This document shows positions 36,201 through 48,539 of a stretch of DNA of 64,000 bases, in pieces. The notes beneath the pieces are model-generated. The model was not told the origin of the DNA. It ran no database searches and saw nothing but the letters and a program-made list of their open reading frames with translations. Source of the stretch: Posidonia oceanica (Eukaryota; Streptophyta; Magnoliopsida; Alismatales; Posidoniaceae); contig JAZBRS010000023.1 in assembly GCA_037176725.1 (NCBI GenBank), forward strand, positions 26,655,001 to 26,719,000, written 5' to 3'. How positions within the stretch are numbered: position 1 is the stretch's first letter; each line of letters opens with the position of its first letter. The translations under genes and the position numbers were made by a program.

Positions 36201-38867
36201 GATTACCTTTTCCCGCGCCCGAGTCGCTCCCCCGACGTCAGTGACTTCAGCTGTCGCCGGTGGAAGTCGCCTGGTTGCTGCAGGTGTTGCCGGCTGCCCG
36301 CGGGGGTTGGGATCACTTCAGGACGTTCCTCCGGTGCCTCCTGATCAATCGGACCGAAGCTCTGCAGCCCAGGTGACGCTTTGGCTTTTCTGGGTTCAGA
36401 GGATGCTGCCGGAGGTCGAGGGAGGTGTCCGCTGCTCGTCGGCTTGGATGGCACGTTCCGGGAGATTGCTGGAGGTGCGGCGAGGTTACTTGGATGGCTG
36501 GAAGGGTTTTCTGGAGACCGTGGTGGGAGTTTGCTGGCGGAGTGGATTTCGGACGGAAATCGGCGCAGGTGTTTGTGGTGGTTCGTTTCGTCTGTGGGGC
36601 GAGTCGGAGATGGAGGCTGGGCGGCTCAGGAAGGTGGAGGTTAGGCGAGTGTCCGGGGAAGGTTTGGGATCGATTGGAGGTCTGTGGTGGTGGGAATTCC
36701 AGGAGAGGCGGTGTTGGGTTTCGGTTGGGCTTCAGGTGGCGTTCCGGCGAAATGCGGGCTGCGTTCGGTGTGGAAAGGAGGGGAAGAGTTGCAGGGGGTC
36801 TCGGGTGAGATTGGGGGGCGGATTTCGAGTGGTTCCGGAGGTGTTTTGGATGCTGGTTCGCTGGAAGAAGGAGAGGCCGAAGTCGGGTGTTCGTGGATGG
36901 ATTTCAGGGGAGAATTCGACCACTCTCTCACTCGGGATTCGCTGGAAAATGGTCGTCTCTCTCTGGGATGATTTCCTCCTTTCTCCTCTCCTTCCAGTGC
37001 ACCGTTTCCGCTCCTTTTTCGCCCTTAAACTTCTGATTGCTTGCAGGCTTGGCTGCGGCGAATTAATGCGGAGAGGCGGTGGCAGGAGGCACGGACGCGA
37101 TGCGGCGCACGCTGGTCTGGTCCGGCAGAGGCGTGCGAGCGCAGGTCTGCGGTGACAGGTGCTGGCGTTGCAGCTGCCATGGCAGGACTGTAGCTGTGCA
37201 GCCGGCACTGTAGACCTGCGGGAGGAGGGAAGGAGGACGACGACTGTAGCAACGGGCCGCGGGCCGAGAGTTTTAAAAAAAAGAAAGAAAAGGTAAACGG
37301 GCTGATAAGCCCAGTAAGGAAGGAGAAAAAGAAAAAAAGGGAGAAAGAAAGAAAGATGGAAAGAAAAAATAGGAAAAAAAGAGATAAAAATAAATAAAAA
37401 TATGGGGTGACTTGGGTTGTTGGTTAGACGTTTATCTGGATTTTTTAATGACCGTTTTCAGGTTAATTAGTGTGTTTTAGGCTTGATTAGGACTTTAGGG
37501 TTCCATTTTGTTTTTGATTTGTTTTCCACTTGATTAGGGGTTGGTTAAATTCTTTTAAATTGTTTTTAAAATTGTGTTTTCTTGTTAAGTATTTTAGGAT
37601 GTTAATTAGGATTTTTAGGATTTATTTTTACATTATTTTGAGTGGGTTTTGGGCTTTTAGTTTTAGTCTTTTGTATTTTCCTTTTTTAAGTCTTTTGATC
37701 CATGCTTTTGTTTTTTATTTGTTAATTCTTCTTGATGTTTTTTAGTTGGATTTTTCCTGATTTGATTAAGTATTTTAGGTCTTTTAACTGTATTTTCTTT
37801 TCCTTTTTTAATTAAGTTCTTATGTTGTTTTTTTTTTTCTTATGTTTATTAGGTTAAGTTTTTTTGTTCTCTTTAATTACTTGTTTTAGTATTTGATTTT
37901 TAATTCTTCTCTCTAGGGTTTGTTTTTTAATTCTTTTAGTGGGGTTTTCATTTTTGGTAGGTTCTGATTTTACTTCAGTTTTTTAGTTGATTTTACGGTA
38001 TTTTATTTTAGTTTGTTTTGCATTTTTTAGTTTGCATGCTTGATTTTCTTTTTAGCTTGATTTAATTAAGTTTGGGTTTTTAATTACTTATTTAATGTTT
38101 CTAATTGCTTTTTCTGGGGATTCTGATTTGTTTCTTTTAGATCTTGGGGTTTTACAGATTTTTAAGGATTTTTGAGGTTTTTTGCAAAGGGATGAAGAAG
38201 AAAAGAAAAAGAAGAAGAAAAGAGGAAAAAAGGGAATAAAAGGGAAAGAGGTAGGTTTGAGGGAAAAGATTTTTAAAATTCAAGGAAGATGGTAAAAATA
38301 AAATAAAAATAGGAATAAGATAGAGGAGGGATAGGAGTACAAAGGGGGCCCGCTGCCAAGCCAGAAGGAGGGCGAGAAGGGGATGAGAAGAGAGACGATA
38401 ATCAGGAGAGAGAGAGGAGAGAGAAAACGATAATCTCGGAGAGAGAAAACGATAATTCCAGCGAGAAGGGGTCTTAAAGATCTCCGAAAGGGGTAAAATT
38501 TGGCGGGTGCGGGGTCTAGGGTTTCTAGTTCTGGTCCTGGAGTTTTGGTTCAGTTTTGAGAAAGTTTTGGAGGGGTTTTGAGGTGTAGAAAAAGGGTAGT
38601 TTTGCCTAAGTTTCCTAGGGTTTTCGGGAGGGGTCTGGTTTGAGATTTTGCAGGCTTTTTGGTGGGTTTGCTAAGTCATCAGGGGTGAGTGTTCCTATGG
38701 ATTTTGGTTGGTTTTCGGGTTCGGGAAAGGGAGGTAATCCTAGGTTGAGTTTGGGCTTGTTTTGAGGGAAAAGAAGGGGAGGAAGGTGTAGGTTTGGGTC
38801 TGGGTTCAGGTCCAGCAGCCACCGGAAGGCTCCAAACGATCCAGCCTGCCAAAATGGGGTGTCAACA
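33271..38867 (-). mobile_element. Solo LTR of the D family (5597 bp) inside PMD intron 1
   Basis: Minus strand begins TGTTGACACCCC at 38867 and ends GGATTACTACA-like at 33271. GGCGTC is present at 33265-33270 and 38868-38873, one base longer than the usual 5. Its start is near-identical to the D LTR starts at 44473 and 62330. No PBS or PPT adjoins. It carries the 30-bp tandem repeats (33985-34590), the conserved LTR block near 33650 and the PBS-core mimic near 33437. Confidence 0.88.
33985..34590 (-). repeat. 30-bp-class tandem repeat in the D-family solo LTR
   Basis: Units of about 30 bp share GGCACGCAAAACGGTGCAAG and AAACGAGGCGAGAAAACTAA. Frames of 80-190 codons across it on both strands are repeat artefacts. 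Confidence 0.85.
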
Positions 38868-38873
38868 GGCGTC

Positions 38874-39846
38874 CAGCTGCAGAACTAGGCCACACAGCCA
38901 CATGCGGGGGGGCTCCAATCGGCTCGATGCTCGGCCGGTGGGTGTCCTGCCGGATGGGACAGGGCCGGCGGGTGCTGGTTGCTTGCATTCTTCTTCTTTT
39001 TTTTTTCTTTGGACTGCCAATCAACAAATAATGTACTTGTCTTGCTCTTGATTTTTTTGCTTGATTTTTTTTGATTCTATTGCCATGCTTGATTTCGTTA
39101 GGCCCTGACAAATTTGAATGCCAATGCTGATTTTGCTATGCCTTTCTTCTTTTTTTTTTTTAGAATGCCAAACATGCCTGTATTTTCAATGATGCTCAGC
39201 TTGATTTTGATCTACCATGCTGGATTTTGCTAGGCCCTGACATGCTTGAATGCCAACAATAATTTTGCTTGAAATGCAGATTTGCATGTGCCACAAACAA
39301 GCTTGCTTATACCTGATTAAATTTGTATTTTGTCCTCCTGATTTTGTTTGTATGCTGTGCCTGCTGTATGGTTTTCCAGCTAGATCCCTGATTTTTTTTC
39401 TCATTGAATGTGGCATGCCAACTAGGCCAGATGACTTTGCATTTCCAATTCTGAGTTTGCCTGTATATTTGACTGCCACAAACTGTGCTCTGATTATTTT
39501 TGCCAAACGTAATGATGCTTTGTTTAGGTTTGAATGGATTTGACACATTATGCTGGATATATGTTCGTCTACCATGCATTGTGCTCTGTTAGCCTTGGCA
39601 ACGCTTTGTTTGATCTTGGCTGTACTTTAAGTACCAATATTTATTTAAATACTTGATATAGCATGCTTGTACCACTAATTGCCTGATTTTACATACATAG
39701 GGAGGAATTGCACCCATGATGTTCATGTGGCATGCCTATTGCTTGCTTGTGGTTGGCGTTATTCCATGAAACAAATGCTGCTTATGTATTTTCCTTCTGC
39801 ATTTAGAAAATGATTTGCTCTGAGCTTCTTAATTTTTGCTTTGCAG
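38874..39846 (+). other. Remaining part of PMD intron 1
   Basis: T-rich sequence with many TTGATTTTGCT-like words and no coding frame, ending in TTTGCAG before exon 2. Without the solo LTR and its duplication the intron would be about 1.1 kb. Confidence 0.55.
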
Positions 39847-42506
39847 TCTGGTTTGAGACGAGCGGGTGCGAGCGACACCTCGAGCTCGAGGTCCCGGGGG
39901 CAGCGAGCCTTGGGATCCCGGGCGTCTGGGGGCACTTCTGATTCGGACGACTCGTGGGAGGGTTCCGCCAGTCCAGGTCCCGCCATTCCCTTAGAGGTAG
40001 ACTCAAAACTGGCTTTTGATCTGTACTGTTGTTTCTGCTTTCATCTGTTTCTGATTCCTGTTTCGGACTTTTGAAAGGAAGTGGGAAACCATGGAGGTCG
40101 CTTGCTTAGTGAGGATCACATTTGCGACCAGGACTGGTTTGAGGTAAGGCGACTCTTTCCCTGTTAATCTCTCGCCTTGTATGCATATTGCCCTTTCTGA
40201 CCTGCTCTACTGTTTATACAGGATGGGAACCCTTACCGGGTGATGCGGTGCGGCCGGGCACCGATGTTGGCTCACTTTCATCGCCTGTCGGACTTCTTGC
40301 GGGACTTCTTGCTACATCAGAGTCCCTTCGACAGCTTTCTGCGGATTCCAGCCATCCATGGCCATTACAACTTTTTCCGGGCTCTGGTAGAACGGTGGCG
40401 GTTCGAGATGCACACCTTCCACTTCCCGTACGGGGAGATGACGATTCTGCCCGAGCACTGGGCCCTGATGTCTGGACTGACCTTTGGGGGAGAGCCCATA
40501 GTGGGCAAGGGCATTCTGTGTTACGCCCGGGTTCCTGAGTTGCTAGGGAGGCTACCGTCGGATCAGACGCGCTCGACCTACAACTTCCGTGCATCATGGC
40601 TGCGGGAGTGGAGCGGGATCTGGCCGGACCCGGCCCCTGGCTCGGCGGAGGCTGCCTTCGTCCTCCGTCACTTCCTGCTGGACCTGCTAGGGGTCGTCTT
40701 CTGTGACGTGTCCGAATACTGCGTTCACGCGGACTGGCTCGTCTACTTAGCTGATTTGGGCGAGCTCTGGCACTATGACTGGGGAGGCGCCAGCTATGCT
40801 TATCTCTTGTATGGCCTGGACGACGTGGTTCGCAAGAACCAACGGTCGTATGTGGGCCTGTATCCCCTGATCACTGTAAGTATTAAAGTTGCTTATGTTC
40901 TGCATTACTTTCAGTTCTGTTTACTTGTTGGCTGTACTGACATATCTGCTTGTTTGCCTTGCAGTACTGGGCGATGGAGCATTCCTGGCGGGGACATTAC
41001 TTCTTCCGCCTTCGCCCCGAGCTCCTTCCACTTCCTCGGCAGTGGTGCGAGCCAGATCACTTGGCTGCCTCGGGTGTGTACGGATATGAGTCGTACCGGT
41101 ACCTCCTGGACATCATCTATGCAGATGAGGTGAACTTTAAATTGCATTAGCTGCTTATGAATTGCTTAGAAAACACTGTTCTGATGTTTGTTCTGTCTTC
41201 CTTTCAGGTGGACCTGTGCCCCTTTCGGAGGTACGAGACCTTGGAGTGGGCTCCCTTGGTCTCGGGCCGAAAGCTGAGGAGAGTGCAGGTTTAGTTCTTC
41301 TGCCTCAAACGGTATGCCTACTACCTTCCCGGGCGGGTCCGGCACCAGTTTGCTCGGGCATTCAACATCCCCAAGCCGCCGCCTGCTGATATGGTGTCAG
41401 AGACCCTGACTCGGGCCGCTGCCAGGACTGCTTTGGCCGCGTCGACGATGGCCCGGAGCCGCTTCACCATCTGGGAGGTCTCCCGCGATGAATATATGGA
41501 TTGGTTCGAGCGGGTCGGCAAGCCACACTTGTTCCCGGAGGATCTTCGGGATGGACAGACCCAGATGTGGTACAACGAGGGCTGGAGTCAGGTAAAGGAC
41601 TCCTAACACCTCTGCAGGTTTGATAAATGTAGTATCTGTCTTCTCATTCTGACTTTTTGACTTGGGTACAGGCCTTTGAGGTGCGATTGTAGGATTGGAT
41701 GCGGCAGATGCGAGCTGCTTCGGTAAGATAGCTGTAAAGTAGCCTTTAAATTTGCTTGTGAATGTATACCTGCCTGTTCTGACATGTCTAGTTCTTTGGC
41801 ACAGGGGAGGCGACAGAGATGGCTTCCAGCGGTACAAGCTTGGATCAAATGCAAACAGCTTAACCCATTATAAATGCCCGCTAAAATGCTTTATGTTTGC
41901 TTTTCAGGGGAGTAGCTCTGGTCCAGCCGTCAACACTGAGTCCAGTGGGGAGTTCAGCATAGACTTCGCCTTGGCGGATGTGTCAGACGCAGAGTCTCCT
42001 GTCGGGGAGTGCAGCATGGGGCCGGGTCGCTCGCAATCTCGATCAGTTGCAGCCAGGCTCGCTAGGAGGCTGCGGAGGAAATAGGTCAGGGAGGGTCTTG
42101 TGAGGATTCATGGCGCCCCACCTCCTAACTCGTCCGAGGAGGACTAAATGCCTGCAGTCATGGAATTTTGTTTGCTGGGCTTGTTTGCATTCTATTGTTT
42201 TCTTTATGCTGTATCCTCTGTTTGTACTCCTGTTGCTGTAAACTGAGTTGGATATGGAATGCAAAAGGAACTGCCCGGGGGGCCCTTTGGATGACAAAAT
42301 GTGTGTATTTGTGCTTGTGTTGTATGTATGTGCTTGCATGATCCGGCAAGTGGCCTCTTTTGCATTTTTCCAGGTGTTCCACAGGTTGCAAGCGACTTAA
42401 GTTAACTTAAGTCACAGCCAGAAATTTTACTGTAAAAAGCGCAGGAGTCCCACACGGGAGCTGGGCGCGGGACCGCGACACGGGACCAAGTGGCTTGCCT
42501 AGGTGT

Positions 42507-42540
42507 CACGTGACTTGCTTTTCTAGGGCACCTATTTATA
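42507..42540 (+). promoter_or_regulatory. Putative promoter of the second gene: G-box and TATA
   Basis: TCACGTGA (G-box core CACGTG at 42507-42512) lies 21 bp before TATTTATA (42533-42540), which is 74 bp upstream of the ATG at 42614. An ACGCGGGA cluster lies just upstream (42445-42485). Spacing fits a plant core promoter, but function is only inferred. Confidence 0.45.
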
Positions 42541-42613
42541 TGCCCCCCACAACACATCGAGGTGCCAGACGCCTCCCACGAACCCTGAGACCTCTCCTTC
42601 TCCCATCTCCAAA

Positions 42614-44136
42614 ATGGTGGGTTTCTCTTACTTTTTCCTTGATTTCCATGGTTGGCCCATCACACCCTAGGTTCCCATGGTGGGGGCTCCTGCCGGCTCG
42701 ACGAGGCTGCTGTCCGGCCCTCCCATTTTCATTCCTCTTGATTTACTGAGCTCTATTTTGATCTTTGCATTTGTTTCTGTGCAGACTTTTCCCACTTTGG
42801 TCACCCCGATTCACTGCTCGGAGGTACTACGGACATGGATTTGAAGTCTTACTGTCGATGATTGGGAGACGCTGCGGCTATGGGGCATTTCCTCCCGGAC
42901 ACTGGATATTGCCGAGGTGGAAGTCAGTCGCCATCTCCTTTGTGCTGCGGCGAGGTTCTGGAAACCCTTGTTCCACGTTTTCTGCTTTGGCTTCGTGGAA
43001 ATGACGCCCACCCTAGAGGAGGTGCACCGGATCTGCGGCCTGTCGCCACTGGCTAGGCCTACTGTGTTTATGAGACGGGAGGGCTATGCGTCCGTCCTGC
43101 GCCAGCTGACGGGCCTCACCCCGGGGGAGTGTGCAGGAAGGTTGATCCGTACTGATGGGCCGATGCCTAGGATCCGCCTGGAATATTTCGAGCAGACAAT
43201 CCCGAGGCGTGCCACCTTAGGTGACAAGTTGTGGCTTAGGGGGTTTGTCACCCGCTTCCTTGGTGAGTTGATCTTTGGCCACGGCCAGCTGGCTGTCGCT
43301 GTTGAGGTGGCTGAGATAGCTTTGGCTGTAGTAACCTGGCAAATTGATCTGGCGTCGGTGATTCTAGCAGAAACCTTCTGTGGGCTAGACAGGGTCTCAC
43401 ACCGCTATCGTCACTTCCACGGGTGTGCGGCCATGGTTCAGGTAAACTGCTCATTACAATTGTCCAGGTGGCTTGATCTGTTTCTGCTCTGTTGACTCTG
43501 CTAATTTCTCTTTTTCAGGTCTGGCTGGCCTGCCATATGGGGGCAATGGCTATCTGCCCTCAGCGTCGTGTCTTTGAAGGCTACTACCGCTCTGGGCATG
43601 CTCGGGCCATAGGGAGCGTTTGGGAGGAGTATGAGAAGCTAGAGGGGTTGACCGGGGACACCGTGGTCTGGCGGATTCTCCCTGCTGCGACGGATCCATT
43701 TACCGTGTTCTTTAATGGGAACAACGCACGGTTGGTCATCCTGCTGGGGTTTACTGGGGGCGTTGAGTTCCATCCCATTCGGGTACTGCGGCAATTCGGC
43801 CTTCGCCAGGATGCGTTCATTGAAGGTCACATGCCTGAGAGATTCCAATCTTATCCGCTCAATTCTTCAGTGATGACGGAGGAGCTAGCTCGGCTTATGA
43901 GAGGCGGAATAAGATCTACTGACATAGCTACAGTGCCTGGCTTGGACTGTACTGCCGGATACATCACTGAGGTGCAAGCAACATGGCCCATCTGCGAGGT
44001 CCCCCCCAGTGGTCCTCTGTTTAGTGGTGCTGGTAGCTCCAAGAGGGGGCGGTCCAGCTTAGATGAATGGAAGCAAAGTGTAACATGTTCATCAACCCAG
44101 CGGCTTGTGCGGGTTAGATCCAATGCTTGTAACTGA
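42614..44136 (+). pseudogene. Extra-ORF gene (PMD/DUF7745-like), three exons, one stop
   Basis: The model is an ATG (42614-42616) immediately followed by GT, exon 42785-43441, intron 43442-43518, exon 43519-44136 ending in TGA. The product has FWKPLFHVFCFGFVEMTPTL and later a GFTGGVEFHPIRVLRQFG segment. These resemble the FWDP-CFTFG-LTPTLEE and LGF-RRQ-G motifs of proteins carried by many plant TAT elements (often labelled DUF7745 or plant mobile domain). A TGA at 42842-42844 breaks the N-terminal part, so it is probably a pseudogene. Its closest relative is the intronless copy at 58443-59636, with LRGFVTRFLGEL shared exactly. Its role is unknown. It is antisense to element C, like its neighbour. 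Confidence 0.72.
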
Positions 44137-44472
44137 ACTTCAATGAATATGAAGACTATCATGATGTTGTGCCTGCTCCACACTGATTTTTGTTTGTGGC
44201 ACTCGGGTTCTTCCTGGTTTTGTAGGCGAAAGGCAACCAATCCCCTAGCAACTGCTCTGCAGCCAGGACCCTGTTAAAAACGTGGCGATGGGACGCGGGA
44301 GCTGAGCGCGAGATCTATACGCGGGGATGGCCTGGCAGGCCACTGTCAGTGCCTTTTCCCCCCTCTCTGAGTGGTGTAAGGGGGCCGGGCGTAGCCTCCT
44401 GACTGTGTCTGTGACCTTCAAGCTGATGGGCAAGTCCACTCTTCCTCTCGCCAAAGATTCTGCAATGGTGAT
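44137..44472. other. 3' flank of the second gene up to element D
   Basis: Non-coding. It contains another three-word ACGCGGGA cluster (44288-44325), tying it to the sequence type of element C. It ends with GTGAT (44468-44472), the expected left target duplication of element D. Confidence 0.5.
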
Positions 44473-47400
44473 TGTTGACACCCCATTTTGACAGGCTGGA
44501 TCGTTTGGAGCCTTCCGGTGGCTGCTGGACCCGAATCTAGACCCAAATCCACACCTTCCTCTCCTTCTTTCCCTTCAAAACAAGCCCAATTTCAACCTAG
44601 GATTACCCCCCTTTCCCGAACCTGAAAACCAACCAAAATCCATAGGAAAACTCACCCCTGATGACTTAGCAAACCCACCAAAAAGCCTGCAAAATCTCAA
44701 ACCAGACCCCTCCCAAAAACCCTACGAAACTTAGGCAAAACTACCCTTTTTCTACACCTCAAAACCCCTCCAAAACTTCCTCAAAACCAAACCAAAACTC
44801 TGGGACCAAAACTAGAAACCCTAGACCCCGCACCTGCCAAGTTTCACCCCTTTCCGAGACTCCTAAGACCCCCTTTTGCTTGAATTATCGTTTTCTCTCT
44901 CCTCTCTCTCTCCTGATTATCGTCTCTCTTTTCATCCCCTTCTTGCCCTTTTTCTGGCTTGACTGTGGGCCCCCTTTGTACTCCTATCCTTTCTCTATCT
45001 TATTCCTATTTTTATTTTATTTTTAGCATTTTTCCTGAATTTTAAAAATCTTTTCCCTCAAACCTATCTCTTTCCCCTTTTATTCTCCTTTTTCCCCTTT
45101 TCTTCTTCTTTTCCTTTTCCTTCTTCTCTCTTTTGCAAAAACCCATAAAAATCCTTAAAAATCTGTAAAACCCCAAAACATAAAAGAAACAAATCAGAAT
45201 TCCAAGAAAAGCAACTAAAAAAAATTAAACAAATGATTAAAAACTCAAACTTAACTAAATCAAGCTAAAAAGAAAATCAAGCATGCAAACTAAAAAATGC
45301 AAAACAAACTAAAAGAAAATACTGTAAAATCAAGTAAAAAACTGAAATAAAGTCAGAACCTACCAAAAATAAAAACCCCACTAAAAGAATTAAAAAAACA
45401 AACCCTAAAAAGAAGAATTAAAAATCAAACACTAAAACAAGTAATTAAAGGAGGCAAAAGACTTAACCTAATAAGCATAAGAAAAACAACATAAAAACTT
45501 AATTAAAAAAGAAAAAGAAAATACAGTTGAAAGACTTAAGAACACTTAATCAAACTAGAAAAAAAAACCAACTAAAAAACATCAAGAAGAATTAACAAAT
45601 AAAAATCAAAAGACTTAAGGAAGAAAAACATAATGGACTAGAACTAAAAAGCCCAAAACCCTTTTAATTAATATGAAAATAAATCCTAAAAATCCTAATT
45701 AACATCCTAAAACACTTAACAAGAAAACACAATTTTAAAAAACAATTTAAAAAGATTTAACCAACACTTAATCAAATGGAAAATGAATTAACAACAAAGG
45801 AAAGCCCTAGAACCCTAATCAAGCCTAAAACACACTAATTAACCTAAAAACAGTCATTAAAAAATCCAATTAAACACCTAACCTACAACCCAATTCATCT
45901 AATATTTTTGTTTATTTTTATCTTATTTTTTCCTATTTTATTTCCCTCCTTCTTTCCATCTTTCTTTCTTTCTTCCTTTTTACCTTTTCCTTTCTTCCTT
46001 ACTGGGCTCATCAGCCCGTTACCCTATTTTTTCCTTTTTTCAAACCTCAGCCTAACCCACAGCTACAGTCCACCTTCGCCTTCCTCCCTCTCCCGCGTTG
46101 CCAGCTGCTACAGTGTTTGCTGGCCTGCAGCTCTGCAACGGCCTGCCACCTCCTGCTCAAGCCGGACTGGCGCGCCGAACTTCGTCCGTGCTCCTGCCAT
46201 CACCCCTCCTCGGCATTCAATTGCCGCAGGCCTGCAAAACCAAATGGGAAGTCATCGGAAACCATAGCAGAAAGGAGGGGAGATCAGAGCCAAAAAACAG
46301 GAGGAAAGGAGAGGAAAAAAAGAGAGAATTGATCCCGGAAGAGACGACCCTATTCCAGTGGAATCCCCAGCGAGAGAGAGAGGCCATTTTCCTCAGAAAT
46401 CCACCGAGAGATCTCGACCTTTCGCCTCTTCCTTCCACAGCGAACCAGAGGCCGAAACACCTCCAGAACCATTCAGAATTCGCCCCCCAATCTCACCCAA
46501 GCCTCCTGCAACTCTTCCCCTCCTTTCTACACCGGAAACAACCCACATTTCGCCTGAATCCACCTGAAACCCAACCGGAACCCAACTCTCTTCCCTTCTG
46601 GAATTCCCCGCACTACAGTCTACCACATCCTCCCAAACTCGGCCCCGTTATTCGCCAAGACACCACCTTCCAGAAGCACCCGACCTTCAGCCTTCTCCCC
46701 CACCACAGACGAAACCTTCCACCACAAACACCTTGCTTCGCTTCCGACCGAAATCAGCCTCCATCTTCAAACCCACGCCACACGCTCCAGAACCCTCAGC
46801 CAACCATCCAGATCCCTTCGCCGGACCTCCAGCATCCTCCGGAAGGCGCCACCCAAGCCGAGGAGCAGCGGACAGGCCTCCCCACCTCCGGCTGCTCACC
46901 GTCGACCCAAAAGCTTCACTTCTTCGTTCGAGCCGCAGAAGCACCGTCCGACCATCTGGGAAGCTCCAGGAGACTACCCTGAGAGGAGCCGAACCGCCGC
47001 GAGCCGCTGGAAGCCACCTCTGCAACCGGACGACGACCGCCGACCATCTCCGGCACTGCTGAGGTCGGAAGGACGCACCGGACATAGTCACAGGTATCTC
47101 TTGGTCTCCCCCGCTCTCTCTCTTCCCCCTGTTGCTTTTCCGCCGACCAGAACCAGATTTCCGGACCTCCAGTGCTGCCCGCGTCTCGCCGACCTTCCTG
47201 TCTTCTCTGGCGCCGGCCACTTGTCTTCCGGACGTTCCAGCTAGTGGAATGCCGCCCCGACGGTCTCCAGAGCTCCGCACAGTCGCCGACAGCCTCCTCC
47301 GCCCTCCTGCGCGTCCGCAAGCACCCTGTGCCGGCGGTGCTGAGCTCCGGTGGTCACTGCTACAGCGCAAGCCACCGCCGACAGTTCACTATTCACTTAT

Positions 47401-48539
47401 TTTTCTAGTTATAAGGTTTTTATGCAAACATTACATTATTGCCTTGAGTTTTTCCATTTTTACGTTTTAGTCCTTTGTTCATTTATTTTGCTTAGTTTTC
47501 AAATAAATACCATGCTAAATTGCAACTTATGTTTCTGTTTTTCTATATTTGCATGGTAGTCCATTTACTGTGCGTTTCAGTTATAAAATATTATGCTTTA
47601 GTCCCTCTGCTTTACATTATTGCACTTAGGTCCTGTTTTAAATCAGTCTATTTAATTGCATGTATTTTACCATATAAAATTGCATTCTGGGCCCCTCTAG
47701 TTTTTTGTATTTACTATCTGATCCTCTGAACTGTAGTAACTTAGGTTTTATTTCTGATTTTTGCATACTGCATTGCATATTTACTCCCCTGTTTCTTCAT
47801 TTTTGCACATAGGTCCATTTTAAATGGACAGTAACCATTTGGCATGCATTTTAGCTTATTACATTGCATTTTTACCCTTGATTTTTCCAAATATTGCATT
47901 TCAGTCCTGTTCCTTGATTCCAGAACATGTTTTCCATATAAAATTGCATATCTAACCCTTGCATGATTTAAAAATCACACATAGAGCCTTGCATCTTTCA
48001 AAAACCATGTAAAAAGACTGTTTTGCCCCTAAGTTGCATTTTAACTCCTATGCTTGCAAAATTGCATGTAGACCCTCCACTTGCATCCCCGGACTCCCCA
48101 GAACCCTGTTTTTTGGAAAATTTGCATTTTAGCCCCTTCCTTTTTTTCAAAAATGCTTTTGAATCCCTGTTCTTTCCAAATTGCTTTTCTTTGTCTTTTC
48201 TTGCTTTGCATGCATTCTGCATCCATTTAACCTTGCATTTCAGCATCCCCCTTGCGTACACTAGGCACTTTTAACTCTCCTTCACTTGGGAGGACCTTCA
48301 GCACACCCCTAGGACCTCCTGAACACTTAGATCTGTTCTTCTCTCCTGTTCTGGCCCTTCTGCTCCGAAGCTGCGATATCTTCCAATCCGACCGTTGGAT
48401 CTCCTCAAGTAAGCTGCCCAGGCGACCGCAGCGAAGCGCTCTTCAGCATAGACCAAGCAGATCTCCGATCAGACTCCCGGATCTCCAGGTATGTCCTCCT
48501 GAACCCCTGCACTGCATTCATTTGCATGCCATTTGCATC

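Larger units (their letters stand above)
33107..42084 (+). pseudogene. Plant mobile domain (PMD) gene, multi-exon, broken by stops
   Basis: The best model has a first exon ending in ATG (33107-33109) directly followed by GT, then exons 39847-39996, 40078-40143, 40222-40875, 40965-41129, 41208-41591, 41672-41722, 41805-41831 and 41908-42084, all with GT/AG borders and phase 0. The 218-codon exon carries ERWRFEMHTFHFPYGEMT, matching the PMD family (PF10536) motif of TFH-P-GEMT followed by L-GL-GEPI. PMD proteins occur as host MAIN/MAIL factors and as passengers of transposons. Two in-frame stops (TAG at 41292-41294 and 41690-41692) break the frame. Intron 1 holds a 5.6-kb solo LTR. The first exon is inferred by analogy with the neighbour gene. 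The gene runs antisense to element C. Confidence 0.75.

Noticed and set aside
36241..37155. A 304-codon plus frame in the solo LTR
   Set aside because: It is antisense to the LTR, in a GC-rich section with no known domain, and the related LTR D has no matching antisense frame.
46098..46982. A 294-codon Pro-rich frame in the D LTR
   Set aside because: The equivalent frame is broken in the solo LTR at 36641-37208. GC-rich composition explains its length.
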